A DNA stretch of 19,546 nt from Flavobacteriaceae bacterium (GCA_030694835.1 JAUYUF010000029.1:1-19546); one strand, 5' to 3'; positions 1-7,871 are shown, counted from the first letter of the stretch. The notes: generated by a model from the sequence alone, not told the origin. Numbers and translations: made by a program.

Positions 1-812
1 GGCAACATAATTAAATTACTGTTATTGCGCTCACCAACAGCTTGTAAAGTGTCATAATGTTGGGTAATAATAATTAAAGCAGAAGCTTCTTGAGAATTGA
101 TTCCGGCTCTATTTAATACATCAACAGATTCTACCAAACCACGAGCAATTTCTCTGCGCTGATCTGCAATACCTTGTCCTTGTAATTTTTTACTTTCAGC
201 TTCCGCTTTAGCACGTTCAACAATTAAAATACGTTGAGCATCTCCTTCATATTGTGCCGCAACTTTTTCGCGTTCAGCAGCATTAATTCTATTCATTGCA
301 GCTTTAACTTGTGCATCTGGATCAATATCAGTTACTAAAGCTTTAACAATATCATAACCATAACCCAACATTGCTTCTTTTAATTCACGTTGAATAGCAT
401 GAGCTATATCATCTTTTTTCTCAAAAACATCATCTAATTTCATTTTTGGAACTTCAGCACGTACTACGTCAAAAATATAGGCAGTTAACTGATCGTGAGG
501 ATATTGTAATTTATAAAAAGCATCATAAACATTTTCAACTAAAATTTGAAATTGAACTGATATTTTAAGATGAACAAAGACATCATCTTTAGTTTTTGTT
601 TCAACAATTACATCTAGTTGTTGAATTTTTAAATTGATGCGTCCAGCAATTACATCAATAAAGGGAATTTTAAATTGCAATCCTGCTTGACGAATGCTTA
701 CAAATTTTCCAAAACGCTCAACAATGGCATTGGTTTGTTGTTTTACGGTGAATAAACCTAAGAATAGCAATAATATTGCTAGAACTAGAATAATAATAGG
801 AAATGGTGTCAT
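1..812 (-). CDS. SPFH/Band 7 (stomatin-like) membrane protein, 3' end outside window
   Basis: About 270 codons are visible, reading leftward from an ATG at 812; the 3' end lies beyond the window edge. The protein starts with one hydrophobic segment (about residues 3-21) and then VKQQTNAIVERFGKF, typical of the membrane-proximal part of SPFH/prohibitin/stomatin proteins. A Band 7 domain follows (about 22-190, including LDVIVETKTKDDVFV), then an Ala/Glu/Lys-rich predicted coiled coil (NAAEREKVAAQYEGDAQRIL). Family members form large oligomeric scaffolds on the inner membrane, often influencing proteolysis or membrane domains; the exact role here is unknown. It lies 35 bp behind gltX on the same strand and is probably co-transcribed. 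A near -7 box (TATCTTTA, one mismatch) in the gap could give extra expression. The domain call is firm; the biological role is not. Confidence 0.88.
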   Translation of the reverse strand, partial: MTPFPIIILVLAILLLFLGLFTVKQQTNAIVERFGKFVSIRQAGLQFKIPFIDVIAGRINLKIQQLDVIVETKTKDDVFVHLKISVQFQILVENVYDAFYKLQYPHDQLTAYIFDVVRAEVPKMKLDDVFEKKDDIAHAIQRELKEAMLGYGYDIVKALVTDIDPDAQVKAAMNRINAAEREKVAAQYEGDAQRILIVERAKAEAESKKLQGQGIADQRREIARGLVESVDVLNRAGINSQEASALIIITQHYDTLQAVGERNNSNLIML

Positions 813-847
813 AATAAGTATTTTTTATTTTCAATAAAGATACTTAA

Positions 848-2374
848 TTATTTTTGGTTTTTAGCAACTTCTATAAACTTCAAAATACGATTAATAGTTG
901 CTTCTTTTCCTATAAATTCTATGATATCAAACAGATGTGGACCTTTAAGAGAACCAACTAAACTCAACCGTAAAGGTTGCATAATTTTACCAAAACTAAT
1001 TTCATTTAGGGTAATCCATTCTTTTACTTTTGATTCAAGTATATCAGAAGTAAATTCTTCAGTATTTTTTATAATATCAATTAAAGTTAATAGTAAAGAT
1101 TCTGTATCTTCTTTCCATTGTTTATTTATTGCCTTTTCATCATAAACGTTTGGACTGATAAAAAAGAAATCACTTAAATCCCAAAAATCTGCTACAAAAG
1201 TGGCACGTTCTTTAATAAGTGAAACAAGTTTTGTGATGCGCTCTAATGATTCATCGATGTTTTTATCGATTAAAATTGGTTGGAATAATTGAGCTAATAA
1301 TCTATCACTTTGCTGAATTAAATATTGATGTTGAAACCATTTAGTTTTTTCTGGATCAAATTTAGAACCCGATTTTCCCACTTTTTCTAAATCGAATAAT
1401 TGTACCAGTTCATCTAAAGAAAATATTTCTTGCTCTATTCCTGGATTCCATCCTAAAAGTGCAAGCATATTGATAAATGCTGCTGGAAAATATCCTTCTT
1501 CTTTATAACCTTTAACAGTTTCTCCAGTTTCTTCATTTACAAATTCTAAAGGGAAAACAGGAAATCCTAATTGTTCACCATCTCTTTTACTCAGTTTTCC
1601 TTTGCCAACAGGTTTTAAAATTAAAGGTAAATGTGCAAAAAGTGGAGGGGTCCAATTAAACGCACGATATAAAAGAATATGTAAAGCCATTGATGGTAAC
1701 CACTCTTCTCCCCGAATCACATGTGAAATTTCCATTAGATGATCATCAACTATATTAGCTAAATGATAAGTTGGCATTCCACCACTTTTAAATAAAACTT
1801 TATCATCCAGCGTATTGGTATCCATTTTTATTTCGCCACGAATGATATCATTTAAAACTAGTATTTCATTTTCTGGAGTTTTAAAACGAATTACATAAGG
1901 ACATCTAGTTTTTAATTTATCATTGACTTCATCTTGTGTCAGTTTTAAAGAAGTATTTAACTGTTGTCTATTATGATGATTGTATATAAAAGTATTTCCT
2001 TCTTTTTCATAATTTTGACGGAGTATATCCAACTCTTCTGCGGTATCAAAAGCGTAATATCCCCATCCATTCTCAATTAATTCTGTGGCATATTTTTTAT
2101 AGATTTCAGCTCTTTCACTTTGTCTGTACGATCCAAACTTTTCATTTTTCCCAACACCTTCATCAAAAGGAATTCCACTCCAATTTAAACTATCTACAAT
2201 ATATTGTTCTGCTGTTGGAACAAATCGAGTTCTATCGGTATCTTCTATTCTCAGAATAAAAGTTCCATGATGTTTTTTAGCAAATAAATAATTAAACAGC
2301 GCTGTTCTTACTCCACCAATATGCAAAGGTCCTGTTGGACTAGGAGCAAAGCGAACTCGTACTTTAGATTTCAT
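848..2374 (-). CDS. gltX: Glutamate--tRNA ligase
   Basis: A 508-residue class I aminoacyl-tRNA synthetase that charges tRNA(Glu) with glutamate in the cytoplasm. The N-terminus VRVRFAPSPTGPLHIGG carries the HIGH-type motif HIGG at residues 18-21, LRIEDTDRTR follows at 41-50, and the KMSKS-type loop is KLSKR at 260-264. Length and motif order fit bacterial GluRS. The C-terminal half is the helical anticodon-binding region. In some bacteria GluRS is non-discriminating and also charges tRNA(Gln); the sequence alone does not settle which applies here. The gene heads a leftward unit with the SPFH gene and is divergent from ybeY. A good -33/-7 pair lies about 115 bp upstream, giving a leader of roughly 100 nt with an inverted repeat at 2431-2449. 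Confidence 0.98.
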   Translation of the reverse strand: MKSKVRVRFAPSPTGPLHIGGVRTALFNYLFAKKHHGTFILRIEDTDRTRFVPTAEQYIVDSLNWSGIPFDEGVGKNEKFGSYRQSERAEIYKKYATELIENGWGYYAFDTAEELDILRQNYEKEGNTFIYNHHNRQQLNTSLKLTQDEVNDKLKTRCPYVIRFKTPENEILVLNDIIRGEIKMDTNTLDDKVLFKSGGMPTYHLANIVDDHLMEISHVIRGEEWLPSMALHILLYRAFNWTPPLFAHLPLILKPVGKGKLSKRDGEQLGFPVFPLEFVNEETGETVKGYKEEGYFPAAFINMLALLGWNPGIEQEIFSLDELVQLFDLEKVGKSGSKFDPEKTKWFQHQYLIQQSDRLLAQLFQPILIDKNIDESLERITKLVSLIKERATFVADFWDLSDFFFISPNVYDEKAINKQWKEDTESLLLTLIDIIKNTEEFTSDILESKVKEWITLNEISFGKIMQPLRLSLVGSLKGPHLFDIIEFIGKEATINRILKFIEVAKNQK

Positions 2375-2430
2375 ATATGTATAATTTATTTTTTAGCGGT
2401 CATATTTGTTATCGCTTTTTTATTTATTGG

Positions 2431-2449
2431 TGTTTGTTGAAAACAAACA
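2431..2449 (-). repeat. Perfect 8-bp inverted repeat in the gltX leader
   Basis: TGTTTGTT and AACAAACA are separated by three bases. If gltX starts from the promoter at 2489-2519, this element is transcribed in its 5' leader about 57 nt before the start codon and could form a small hairpin. It has no adjacent T-tract, so it is not a terminator. It could equally be an operator for a dimeric regulator. The function is unknown. Confidence 0.5.
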
Positions 2450-2488
2450 TATTGTTAATGGCGATTTCATAAATATGTATTTAAAAAG

Positions 2489-2519
2489 CAAAGATATAAC
2501 TCTCACAACTTCCTTACAA
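2489..2519 (-). promoter_or_regulatory. Candidate sigma-ABfr-type promoter of gltX
   Basis: On the minus strand the -7 element is TATCTTTG (2489-2496), an exact match to TAnnTTTG, with TTG at 2517-2519 as a -33 element and a 20-bp spacer, close to the Bacteroidota arrangement. Transcription would start near 2484, leaving a leader of about 110 nt before the gltX ATG. Confidence 0.5.
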
Positions 2520-2573
2520 TCTATTTTAATTAATCTATTTTTGTGCGAATTACTGAATTCAAAAGACTTTTCT

Positions 2574-2581
2574 TAATTTTG
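2574..2581 (+). promoter_or_regulatory. Candidate -7 element of ybeY
   Basis: TAATTTTG matches TAnnTTTG and ends 16 bp before the ybeY ATG. A second exact match, TATTTTTG, lies at 2536-2543. Neither has a clear -33 TTG at the usual distance, so which one is used is undecided. Both lie in the region divergent from gltX. Confidence 0.35.
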
Positions 2582-2597
2582 CATCAAAATATTTAAT

Positions 2598-3014
2598 ATG
2601 ATTGATTTTAATTTTGAAACTGATTTCGTTTTAGATTCACCAGAATCTTATCAAAAATGGATTGAGACTATTATAAATGATTACAATTTTGAAGTAGGTG
2701 ATATATCATATATTTTTTGTGATGATGAATATTTACTACAAATCAATCAGCAATATTTAAATCATGATGATTTAACCGATATTATTAGTTTTGATTATAC
2801 AGAAGGAAAATCGATTAGTGGTGATATTTTTATTTCAATTGAAAGAGTTAAAGAAAATGCCAATCAATATAAAGTTGATTTTCAGCAAGAATTATTGCGC
2901 GTTATGTGTCATGGAATTCTGCATTTTTTAGGATTTAAAGATAAAATTGAAGAAGATCGATTAGAAATGCGTAAAAACGAAGAAATTTGTATTAAAAAAC
3001 ACATAAGTAACTAG
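2598..3014 (+). CDS. ybeY: Endoribonuclease YbeY (rRNA maturation factor)
   Basis: A 138-residue YbeY/UPF0054 protein, a metal-dependent RNase involved in 16S rRNA 3'-end maturation and ribosome quality control. The signature is RVMCHGILHFLGFKDK: His105 and His109 fit the first two zinc ligands of the family pattern HGxLHxxGxDH. The third ligand position, after Asp115, is Lys116 rather than His. From memory, GYKDK-type variants are common in Bacteroidota, so this looks like a lineage trait rather than decay, but I cannot check it here. SGDIFIS (residues 74-80) fits the family's conserved GDI(V/F)IS segment. The ATG is close to a -7 box and no longer start is plausible. mnmG follows 57 bp downstream on the same strand and may be co-transcribed. 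Confidence 0.93.
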   Translation: MIDFNFETDFVLDSPESYQKWIETIINDYNFEVGDISYIFCDDEYLLQINQQYLNHDDLTDIISFDYTEGKSISGDIFISIERVKENANQYKVDFQQELLRVMCHGILHFLGFKDKIEEDRLEMRKNEEICIKKHISN

Positions 3015-3040
3015 TTATCAATAATTAAACAATTTTAAAC

Positions 3041-3058
3041 TTGTTCCACGTGGAACAA
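3041..3058. other. parS-like ParB-binding palindrome (copy 1)
   Basis: The core TGTTCCACGTGGAACA at 3042-3057 is a perfect 16-bp palindrome, extended to 18 bp by flanking T and A. To my knowledge it is identical to a known bacterial parS consensus (the Pseudomonas form) and differs only slightly from the TGTTTCACGTGAAACA form. parS sites load ParB-CTP clamps for origin segregation. It lies in the ybeY-mnmG gap, 14 bp before the mnmG ATG. Confidence 0.78.
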
Positions 3059-3071
3059 AATATACAAGAAG

Positions 3072-4943
3072 ATGAGTAAAATGAAGTATGATGTTATTGT
3101 TGTTGGAGGTGGACATGCGGGTTGTGAAGCAGCAGCTGTTGCTGCTAATTTAGGTTCTAAAACCTTATTGATTACCATGAATTTACAAACAATTGCTCAA
3201 ATGAGTTGCAATCCAGCAGTTGGTGGAATCGCTAAAGGGCAAATTGTTCGTGAAATAGATGCGTTGGGCGGTTATATGGGTATTATTACAGATAAAACCG
3301 CTATTCAATTTAAGATGTTGAACCAATCAAAAGGACCTGCCATGTGGAGTCCTAGAGCACAAAGTGATCGTATGCGGTTTGCGGAAGAATGGAGATTGGT
3401 GTTAGAATCACTTCCTAATTTGGATATGTACCAAGAAATGGTGGTAAGCTTGATTGTTGAAGATAATAAGATAAAAGGTGTAAGAACTCAGTTAGGAGTT
3501 GAATATTTTGCAAAATCAGTTATCCTGACAAATGGCACTTTTTTAAATGGATTAATTCATATAGGAGATAAATCATTTGGAGGAGGTAGAGTGGGTGAAG
3601 CATCCTCCAAAGGAATTACAGAGGAATTGATACAATTGGGTTTTGAATCGGGTCGAATGAAAACCGGAACTCCGCCACGAGTTGATAGTCGTTCTTTAGA
3701 TTATTCGAAAATGACAGAACAACCTGGTGATGAAAATCCTCAAAAATTCTCTTTTACCAATCAAACAAAATCTTTGACAGAACAACGATCTTGTTATATG
3801 ACATATACTTCTCAAGAAGTTCATGATTTATTAAGACTAGGATTCAGTCGTTCGCCCATGTTTACCGGAACTATCAAAGGAGTTGGTCCTAGATATTGTC
3901 CTTCAATTGAAGATAAAATAGATCGTTTTGCTACAAAAGATCGTCATTTATTGTTTATTGAACCTGAAGGGTGGAATACTGTTGAAGTTTATGTAAATGG
4001 TTTTTCAACTTCTTTACCCTATGAAATTCAGGAACAGGCATTGAAGTTAGTTCCTGGTTTTGAAAATGTAAAGTTTTTTAGATTTGGCTATGCTATAGAG
4101 TATGATTATTTTCCTCCAACGCAACTTACTTCAACTTTAGAAACTAAGTTAGTAGAGAATTTATATTTTGCAGGTCAGATAAATGGCACAACTGGTTATG
4201 AAGAAGCTGCAGCTCAAGGCATAATGGCGGGTATAAATGCAGTTTTAAAAATTCAGAATAAAGAGCCTTTTGTATTGAAAAGAGATGAAGCTTATATTGG
4301 AGTTTTGATTGATGATTTAATTACCAAAGGAACGGAAGAGCCTTATAGAATGTTTACTTCGAGAGCTGAATATCGTACCCTTTTAAGACAAGATAATGCA
4401 GATCTGAGATTAACTCCTAAATCAAATGCTATTGGCTTAGCTTCTGATGAACGATTAAAAAGAGTGGAGGAGAAATATTTAAAGGTTGAAAAGTTTATTG
4501 AATTTTTCAAAGAATCAAGTATTACTCCAGAGATTGTAAATCCAATTTTAATAAATAAAGATTCTGCACCGATTGCTCAATCTATGAAAATGTTTAAAAT
4601 TGCAGCTCGACCACAATTGAATTTTGATGACTTAAAATTATTTCCAGGAGTGTTAGATTTTATTAAAGACAATGAAATTGATCAAGAAATAATCAATCAA
4701 GTTGATATTTATATCAAATATTCTGGATACATTGATAAAGAAAAAAACAATGCGGATAAGTTAAATCGTTTGGAGCATATTAAAATTCCCAAAACATTTG
4801 ACTACAACAAAGTAAAAAACATTTCGATTGAAGCGCGTCAGAAATTAATAAAAATTCAACCAGAAACCATTTCACAAGCTAGTAGAATTAGTGGTGTGTC
4901 GCCAAGTGACATTTCTGTTCTCTTAGTTTATATGGGACGATAA
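3072..4943 (+). CDS. mnmG: tRNA uridine-5-carboxymethylaminomethyl(34) synthesis enzyme MnmG
   Basis: A 623-residue GidA/MnmG flavoprotein. With MnmE it installs the carboxymethylaminomethyl group on wobble uridine 34 of certain tRNAs, using FAD, NADH and methylenetetrahydrofolate. The N-terminal dinucleotide-binding motif is VGGGHAGCEAA (residues 11-21). SCNPAVGG contains Cys46, and both GidA signatures are present: GPRYCPSIE (272-280, with Cys276) and AGQINGTTGYEEAAAQG (367-383). Length and C-terminal helical domain match the family. ATG at 3072 or at 3081 (MKYDV) are both possible; neither changes the domains. The gene is bracketed by parS-like palindromes 14 bp before its start and just after its stop. 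gidA/mnmG is origin-proximal in many bacteria, which agrees with this. Confidence 0.98.
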   Translation: MSKMKYDVIVVGGGHAGCEAAAVAANLGSKTLLITMNLQTIAQMSCNPAVGGIAKGQIVREIDALGGYMGIITDKTAIQFKMLNQSKGPAMWSPRAQSDRMRFAEEWRLVLESLPNLDMYQEMVVSLIVEDNKIKGVRTQLGVEYFAKSVILTNGTFLNGLIHIGDKSFGGGRVGEASSKGITEELIQLGFESGRMKTGTPPRVDSRSLDYSKMTEQPGDENPQKFSFTNQTKSLTEQRSCYMTYTSQEVHDLLRLGFSRSPMFTGTIKGVGPRYCPSIEDKIDRFATKDRHLLFIEPEGWNTVEVYVNGFSTSLPYEIQEQALKLVPGFENVKFFRFGYAIEYDYFPPTQLTSTLETKLVENLYFAGQINGTTGYEEAAAQGIMAGINAVLKIQNKEPFVLKRDEAYIGVLIDDLITKGTEEPYRMFTSRAEYRTLLRQDNADLRLTPKSNAIGLASDERLKRVEEKYLKVEKFIEFFKESSITPEIVNPILINKDSAPIAQSMKMFKIAARPQLNFDDLKLFPGVLDFIKDNEIDQEIINQVDIYIKYSGYIDKEKNNADKLNRLEHIKIPKTFDYNKVKNISIEARQKLIKIQPETISQASRISGVSPSDISVLLVYMGR

Positions 4944-4947
4944 TTAT

Positions 4948-4969
4948 AAAAGTTCCACGTGGAACTTTT
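4948..4969. other. parS-like palindrome (copy 2), possibly also a terminator
   Basis: The 14-bp core GTTCCACGTGGAAC is identical to copy 1 and is extended to a perfect 22-bp palindrome by AAAA on the left and TTTT on the right. Its centre lies about 1.9 kb from copy 1. It begins 5 bp after the mnmG stop and is followed by a T-rich tract, so as RNA it could also act as a terminator for mnmG. A GTG inside it (4959) is in frame with the next gene but is an unlikely start. Confidence 0.72.
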
Positions 4970-5000
4970 TATTTTTAAAAAGAAATATTTGAATTATAAT

Positions 5001-5903
5001 ATGAACAACGAAGATTTACAATATTTTCTTTCATTAAAAGATTATTCACTAACTCAAGAGAATTTTGACCTCTATCATCATAAAGAATTGGATATGTTGG
5101 TTACAACGCCAAAACCTACCAATGAAGAGTTGAGCCGTTTTTATGAAGATTCAGATTATCTTCCACATACCGATTCAAATAAATCACTCTTTGATAAATT
5201 ATATCAATATGTTAAAAAGAATGCAATTGCGAATAAAGTTTCACTTATAAATTCGCTAAATACATCTTCTAAAACAGTGCTTGATATTGGAACAGGAACT
5301 GGAGATTTTTTATTAGCATGTAATAACAATGGTTGGAGTGTAACAGGAATAGAACCAAATTGTAATGCAAGAATTTTAGCACAAGAAAAGTTTCTACAAT
5401 TTTCAGATAATGAATCACCAAATATTTTTTATGACAGTTTAAAAATTCTTCAAGAATCACATTTGGGAAATCCAGTTAAATTTGATGTAATAACCATGTG
5501 GCACGTTTTAGAACATGTGCCTGATGTAGAAAATTACATCAAGCAACTAAAATCTTTGTTAAAACCCAAAGGAACTATTATTGTTGCAGTTCCCAATTTT
5601 AAAAGTTACGATGCATTTTATTATGGAAAGTTTTGGGCTGCTTTTGATGTGCCAAGACATCTTTCTCATTTTTCAAAAAAATCAATTAATGTACTTTTTG
5701 GAAACGAAAAAATGGAAGTGACTAAAATATTTCCAATGAAGATGGATTCTTTTTATGTTTCACTTTTAAGTGAAAAATATAAAACTGGAAAAATGAATTA
5801 TTTCAAGGGATTTTTGATCGGATTGCAATCAAATATCAAAGCAATCATTTCTGATGAATATTCATCACATATTTATGTTATCAAACACCAAAAATCAATT
5901 TAA
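5001..5903 (+). CDS. Class I SAM-dependent methyltransferase
   Basis: A 300-residue predicted methyltransferase of the Methyltransf_23 type (UbiG/UbiE-like fold); the substrate is unknown. Motif I is VLDIGTGTGDFL (residues 93-104), the acidic residue ending strand 2 is in GIEPN (Glu118), and the post-I region is MWHVLEHVPD (167-176), which commonly marks this family. The N-terminal part (about 1-60, including LDMLVTTPKP) resembles an extension common in Bacteroidota homologues. The ATG at 5001 is preferred over an in-frame GTG at 4959, which sits inside the parS palindrome and would add an unrelated KKK-rich stretch. It lies downstream of mnmG on the same strand but is separated from it by the palindrome. 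The fold is certain; the reaction is not. Confidence 0.88.
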   Translation: MNNEDLQYFLSLKDYSLTQENFDLYHHKELDMLVTTPKPTNEELSRFYEDSDYLPHTDSNKSLFDKLYQYVKKNAIANKVSLINSLNTSSKTVLDIGTGTGDFLLACNNNGWSVTGIEPNCNARILAQEKFLQFSDNESPNIFYDSLKILQESHLGNPVKFDVITMWHVLEHVPDVENYIKQLKSLLKPKGTIIVAVPNFKSYDAFYYGKFWAAFDVPRHLSHFSKKSINVLFGNEKMEVTKIFPMKMDSFYVSLLSEKYKTGKMNYFKGFLIGLQSNIKAIISDEYSSHIYVIKHQKSI

Positions 5904-6088
5904 ATCAATTTTAAGCTCATTTCATAGATTGAAATGTAATGATGCTATGAAAATTGGAATAAATCAGTTGAAGCGAACCTAATCGCGTTGAAATTGATAG
6001 TAAATAATGATTGTTTATACGAAATGATATAATAAATATTTATAATTCAATTTTTCTTTAAAAAAATGATATCAGTTTCAAATTTTAA

Positions 6089-6096
6089 TATATTCG
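6089..6096 (+). promoter_or_regulatory. Weak candidate -7 element before the Skp-like gene
   Basis: TATATTCG differs from TAnnTTTG by one base and lies 29 bp before the ATG at 6126. No clear -33 TTG is present. The preceding AT-rich gap (5904-6088) shows only a 7-bp inverted repeat (CATTTCA/TGAAATG, 5918-5936) and no gene. Confidence 0.25.
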
Positions 6097-6125
6097 CACA
6101 ATAATAATTAAACACTAATTTTAAG

Positions 6126-6638
6126 ATGAAAAAAATTCTATTATTACTTACCGTAATTTTTTCTTTAGCTTCATGTACCCAAAAAATTGCTTTTGTTGAT
6201 GTTGAAGTTTTAATGAAAGGTTACGATGAAACAAAAACAATGGAAGCTGATTTAAAAGCAAAACAAGATAAATTAAAATTTAGTTTAGATAGTTTGGCTT
6301 TAGGATTTCAACAAAGAGTGCAAGACTACCAAAGAAAAATGGGTAGTATGTCTCCACAAAATCGTCAACAAATAGAGCAAAAATTAACACAAGAGCAACA
6401 ACAAATTCAGGGACAACAACAACAAGCTTCTCAAATGTTACAACAAATTTCACAAGAGAGTTTTGAGGCTTTATCAAAAAAAGTAGATAGTTTTGTTGCA
6501 GACTATGCTAAAGACAAAGGATTTAAAATGATTTTAGGAACCAATGGAAAAGGTACAGTAATGTATGGTGATGAAAAACTAGATATTACCGAGCAAGTTT
6601 TAGAGAAATTAAATGGAGCTTATAAAGCAAAAAAATAA
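6126..6638 (+). CDS. Skp/OmpH-family periplasmic chaperone-like lipoprotein
   Basis: A 170-residue OmpH/Skp-like protein. It begins with a lipoprotein signal peptide (KK, then a hydrophobic core) ending in the lipobox LASC, with the lipidated Cys at 17. The mature part opens with KIAFVDVEVLMKGYDETKTME, the family's first conserved strand. A long Gln-rich predicted coiled coil (about 37-115, LTQEQQQIQGQQQQ) follows, then the closing strand region KGFKMILGTNGKGTVMYGDEKLDITEQVLEKLN. Skp trimers hold unfolded outer-membrane proteins in the periplasm with their helical arms. A lipid anchor would tie this one to a membrane, unlike soluble E. coli Skp. A strong terminator follows, so it is probably monocistronic. 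Confidence 0.9.
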   Translation: MKKILLLLTVIFSLASCTQKIAFVDVEVLMKGYDETKTMEADLKAKQDKLKFSLDSLALGFQQRVQDYQRKMGSMSPQNRQQIEQKLTQEQQQIQGQQQQASQMLQQISQESFEALSKKVDSFVADYAKDKGFKMILGTNGKGTVMYGDEKLDITEQVLEKLNGAYKAKK

Positions 6639-6651
6639 ATGTAAGACACAT

Positions 6652-6682
6652 AAAAAACCAGTCAATTTTGACTGGTTTTTTT
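6652..6682. terminator. Strong intrinsic terminator, probably bidirectional
   Basis: A near-perfect stem of about 13 bp (AACCAGTCA pairing with TGACTGGTT plus flanking A/T pairs) has a 4-nt loop, followed by seven T on the plus strand and preceded by six A, which serve the opposite strand. It lies between the convergent Skp-like gene and holB and can end both transcripts. Confidence 0.92.
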
Positions 6683-6707
6683 GTTTAAACAGCTAATATA
6701 TAGATTA

Positions 6708-7847
6708 TTAAGATTCATTTTTATGAATTAATCGTGTTAGTTTTATGGATAAATCTAGGAAGATTATTTTTGCATTTCCATTGCGCTCAATATGATAAAT
6801 AGCATCATTAATTTCATTGGTTATATCTAAAATATTTCCACTATGAATAAATTTAGAAAAGCTTTCGAACTTAAAATTCTCGGTTTGTGGTTGTATAAAA
6901 ACCAAATCTGAAACTGCATAATTCTGCAATAAAGCTTGTCTAAAGAATTGTAAACAAAAATGAAGAAATTGCTTTTGAGTTTCTCTACCAGTTCCAGCAA
7001 TATTTTCACTCCATTCTACTAAATGAGCAATTACAGATGCATCACCTTTAGCTTTAAAGGCACTTCTAACCCAAGTAATAAACCATTGTTCAAAAACCAA
7101 ATCATTACTATTATTTCTAAAAATGTTTAATGCTTTATTAAAATTACCATTTGCCTGATGGGCAATATTTAAAGCTTCTTTTTCAGTGATATTTTCAAGA
7201 GAAACCAATCCTTGAACGATATCAATTTCACTTAAAATAGGAAAATGAAGCACTTGACATCGAGAACGAATGGTTGAAATTATTTGATCTTCTTTTTCAG
7301 CAATTAACATAAAAACAGTTTTAGCTGGAGGTTCTTCAATTAATTTTAGCAATTTATTAGCGGCAGAAGTATTCATCTTTTCAGCCATCCAAATGATCAT
7401 CACTTTATATCCTCCTTCGTATGATTTTAGCTTCAAGGATTTTACAATTTGTTCAGCTTCATCAACATTTATAAAACCTTGTTTATTTTCAATACCAATA
7501 AATTGTAACCAATCAAATAAATTTCCATATGGATTTTGAGTAATAAAAGACCTCCAATCACTTAAAAACAAATTACTTACAGGATCTTTTTTAATAATAT
7601 CATTAGTGGCAACAGGAAAAGCAAAATGTAAATCTGGGTGACTTAATTTTTTACATTTTAATTTAGATGATTCAATATCAGTACTGTCTTTACATAAAAG
7701 ATATTGAGCGTAAGCAAGAGCCATTGGTAAAGTTCCACTTCCTTCAGCACCAACGAATAATTGAGCGTGCGGAATACGTCCTAAATCAGCACTTTGCTGT
7801 AAATGTTTTTTAATAAAAGTAAGTCCTAAAACCTCTGAAAACTCCAT
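6708..7847 (-). CDS. holB: DNA polymerase III subunit delta' (clamp loader)
   Basis: A 379-residue AAA+ protein with the order of a clamp-loader delta' subunit, part of the complex that places the beta clamp on DNA. GRIPHAQLFVGAEGSGTLPMA (about 23-43) is the degenerate Walker A region: the GKT lysine is absent, as expected for the non-ATP-hydrolysing delta'. NTSAANKLLKLIEEPP (159-174) is the conserved sensor/linker block and STIRSRCQVLHFP (191-203) holds the SRC motif. Only scattered Cys remain at the usual zinc-module position (52, 65). The ATG at 7847 is preferred over an in-frame TTG at 7883, because the -7 box TATTTTTG (7872-7879) lies inside that extension. It is divergent from pgk and convergent with the Skp-like gene. 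Confidence 0.92.
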   Translation of the reverse strand: MEFSEVLGLTFIKKHLQQSADLGRIPHAQLFVGAEGSGTLPMALAYAQYLLCKDSTDIESSKLKCKKLSHPDLHFAFPVATNDIIKKDPVSNLFLSDWRSFITQNPYGNLFDWLQFIGIENKQGFINVDEAEQIVKSLKLKSYEGGYKVMIIWMAEKMNTSAANKLLKLIEEPPAKTVFMLIAEKEDQIISTIRSRCQVLHFPILSEIDIVQGLVSLENITEKEALNIAHQANGNFNKALNIFRNNSNDLVFEQWFITWVRSAFKAKGDASVIAHLVEWSENIAGTGRETQKQFLHFCLQFFRQALLQNYAVSDLVFIQPQTENFKFESFSKFIHSGNILDITNEINDAIYHIERNGNAKIIFLDLSIKLTRLIHKNES

Positions 7848-7871
7848 TGATGCGTGGTTATATAATTGTTC

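Noticed and set aside
815..843. TAAGTAT/ATACTTA inverted repeat between gltX and the SPFH gene as a terminator
   Set aside because: Only A/T-rich 7-bp arms with a long loop and no T-run suited to the leftward transcript; chance is likely in this composition.
921..1145. 74-codon open frame on the plus strand inside gltX
   Set aside because: Low-complexity Ser/Phe/Ile-rich antisense frame fully inside a certain gene; the same applies to antisense frames at 6280-6477, 8255-8455, 14741-14929, 15790-16014 and 18711-18959, and to frames overlapping the methyltransferase and holB.
3014..3040. TTATCAATA before parS copy 1 as a DnaA box marking oriC
   Set aside because: Two mismatches to TTATCCACA, single copy, no cluster or AT-unwinding array beyond background.
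4959..5000. GTG-initiated N-terminal extension of the methyltransferase
   Set aside because: The GTG is inside the parS palindrome and the added residues are Lys/Phe-rich with no family similarity; the ATG at 5001 begins the expected domain.
5918..5936. CATTTCA/TGAAATG hairpin after the methyltransferase as an intrinsic terminator
   Set aside because: Short A/T-rich stem and no T-tract follows.
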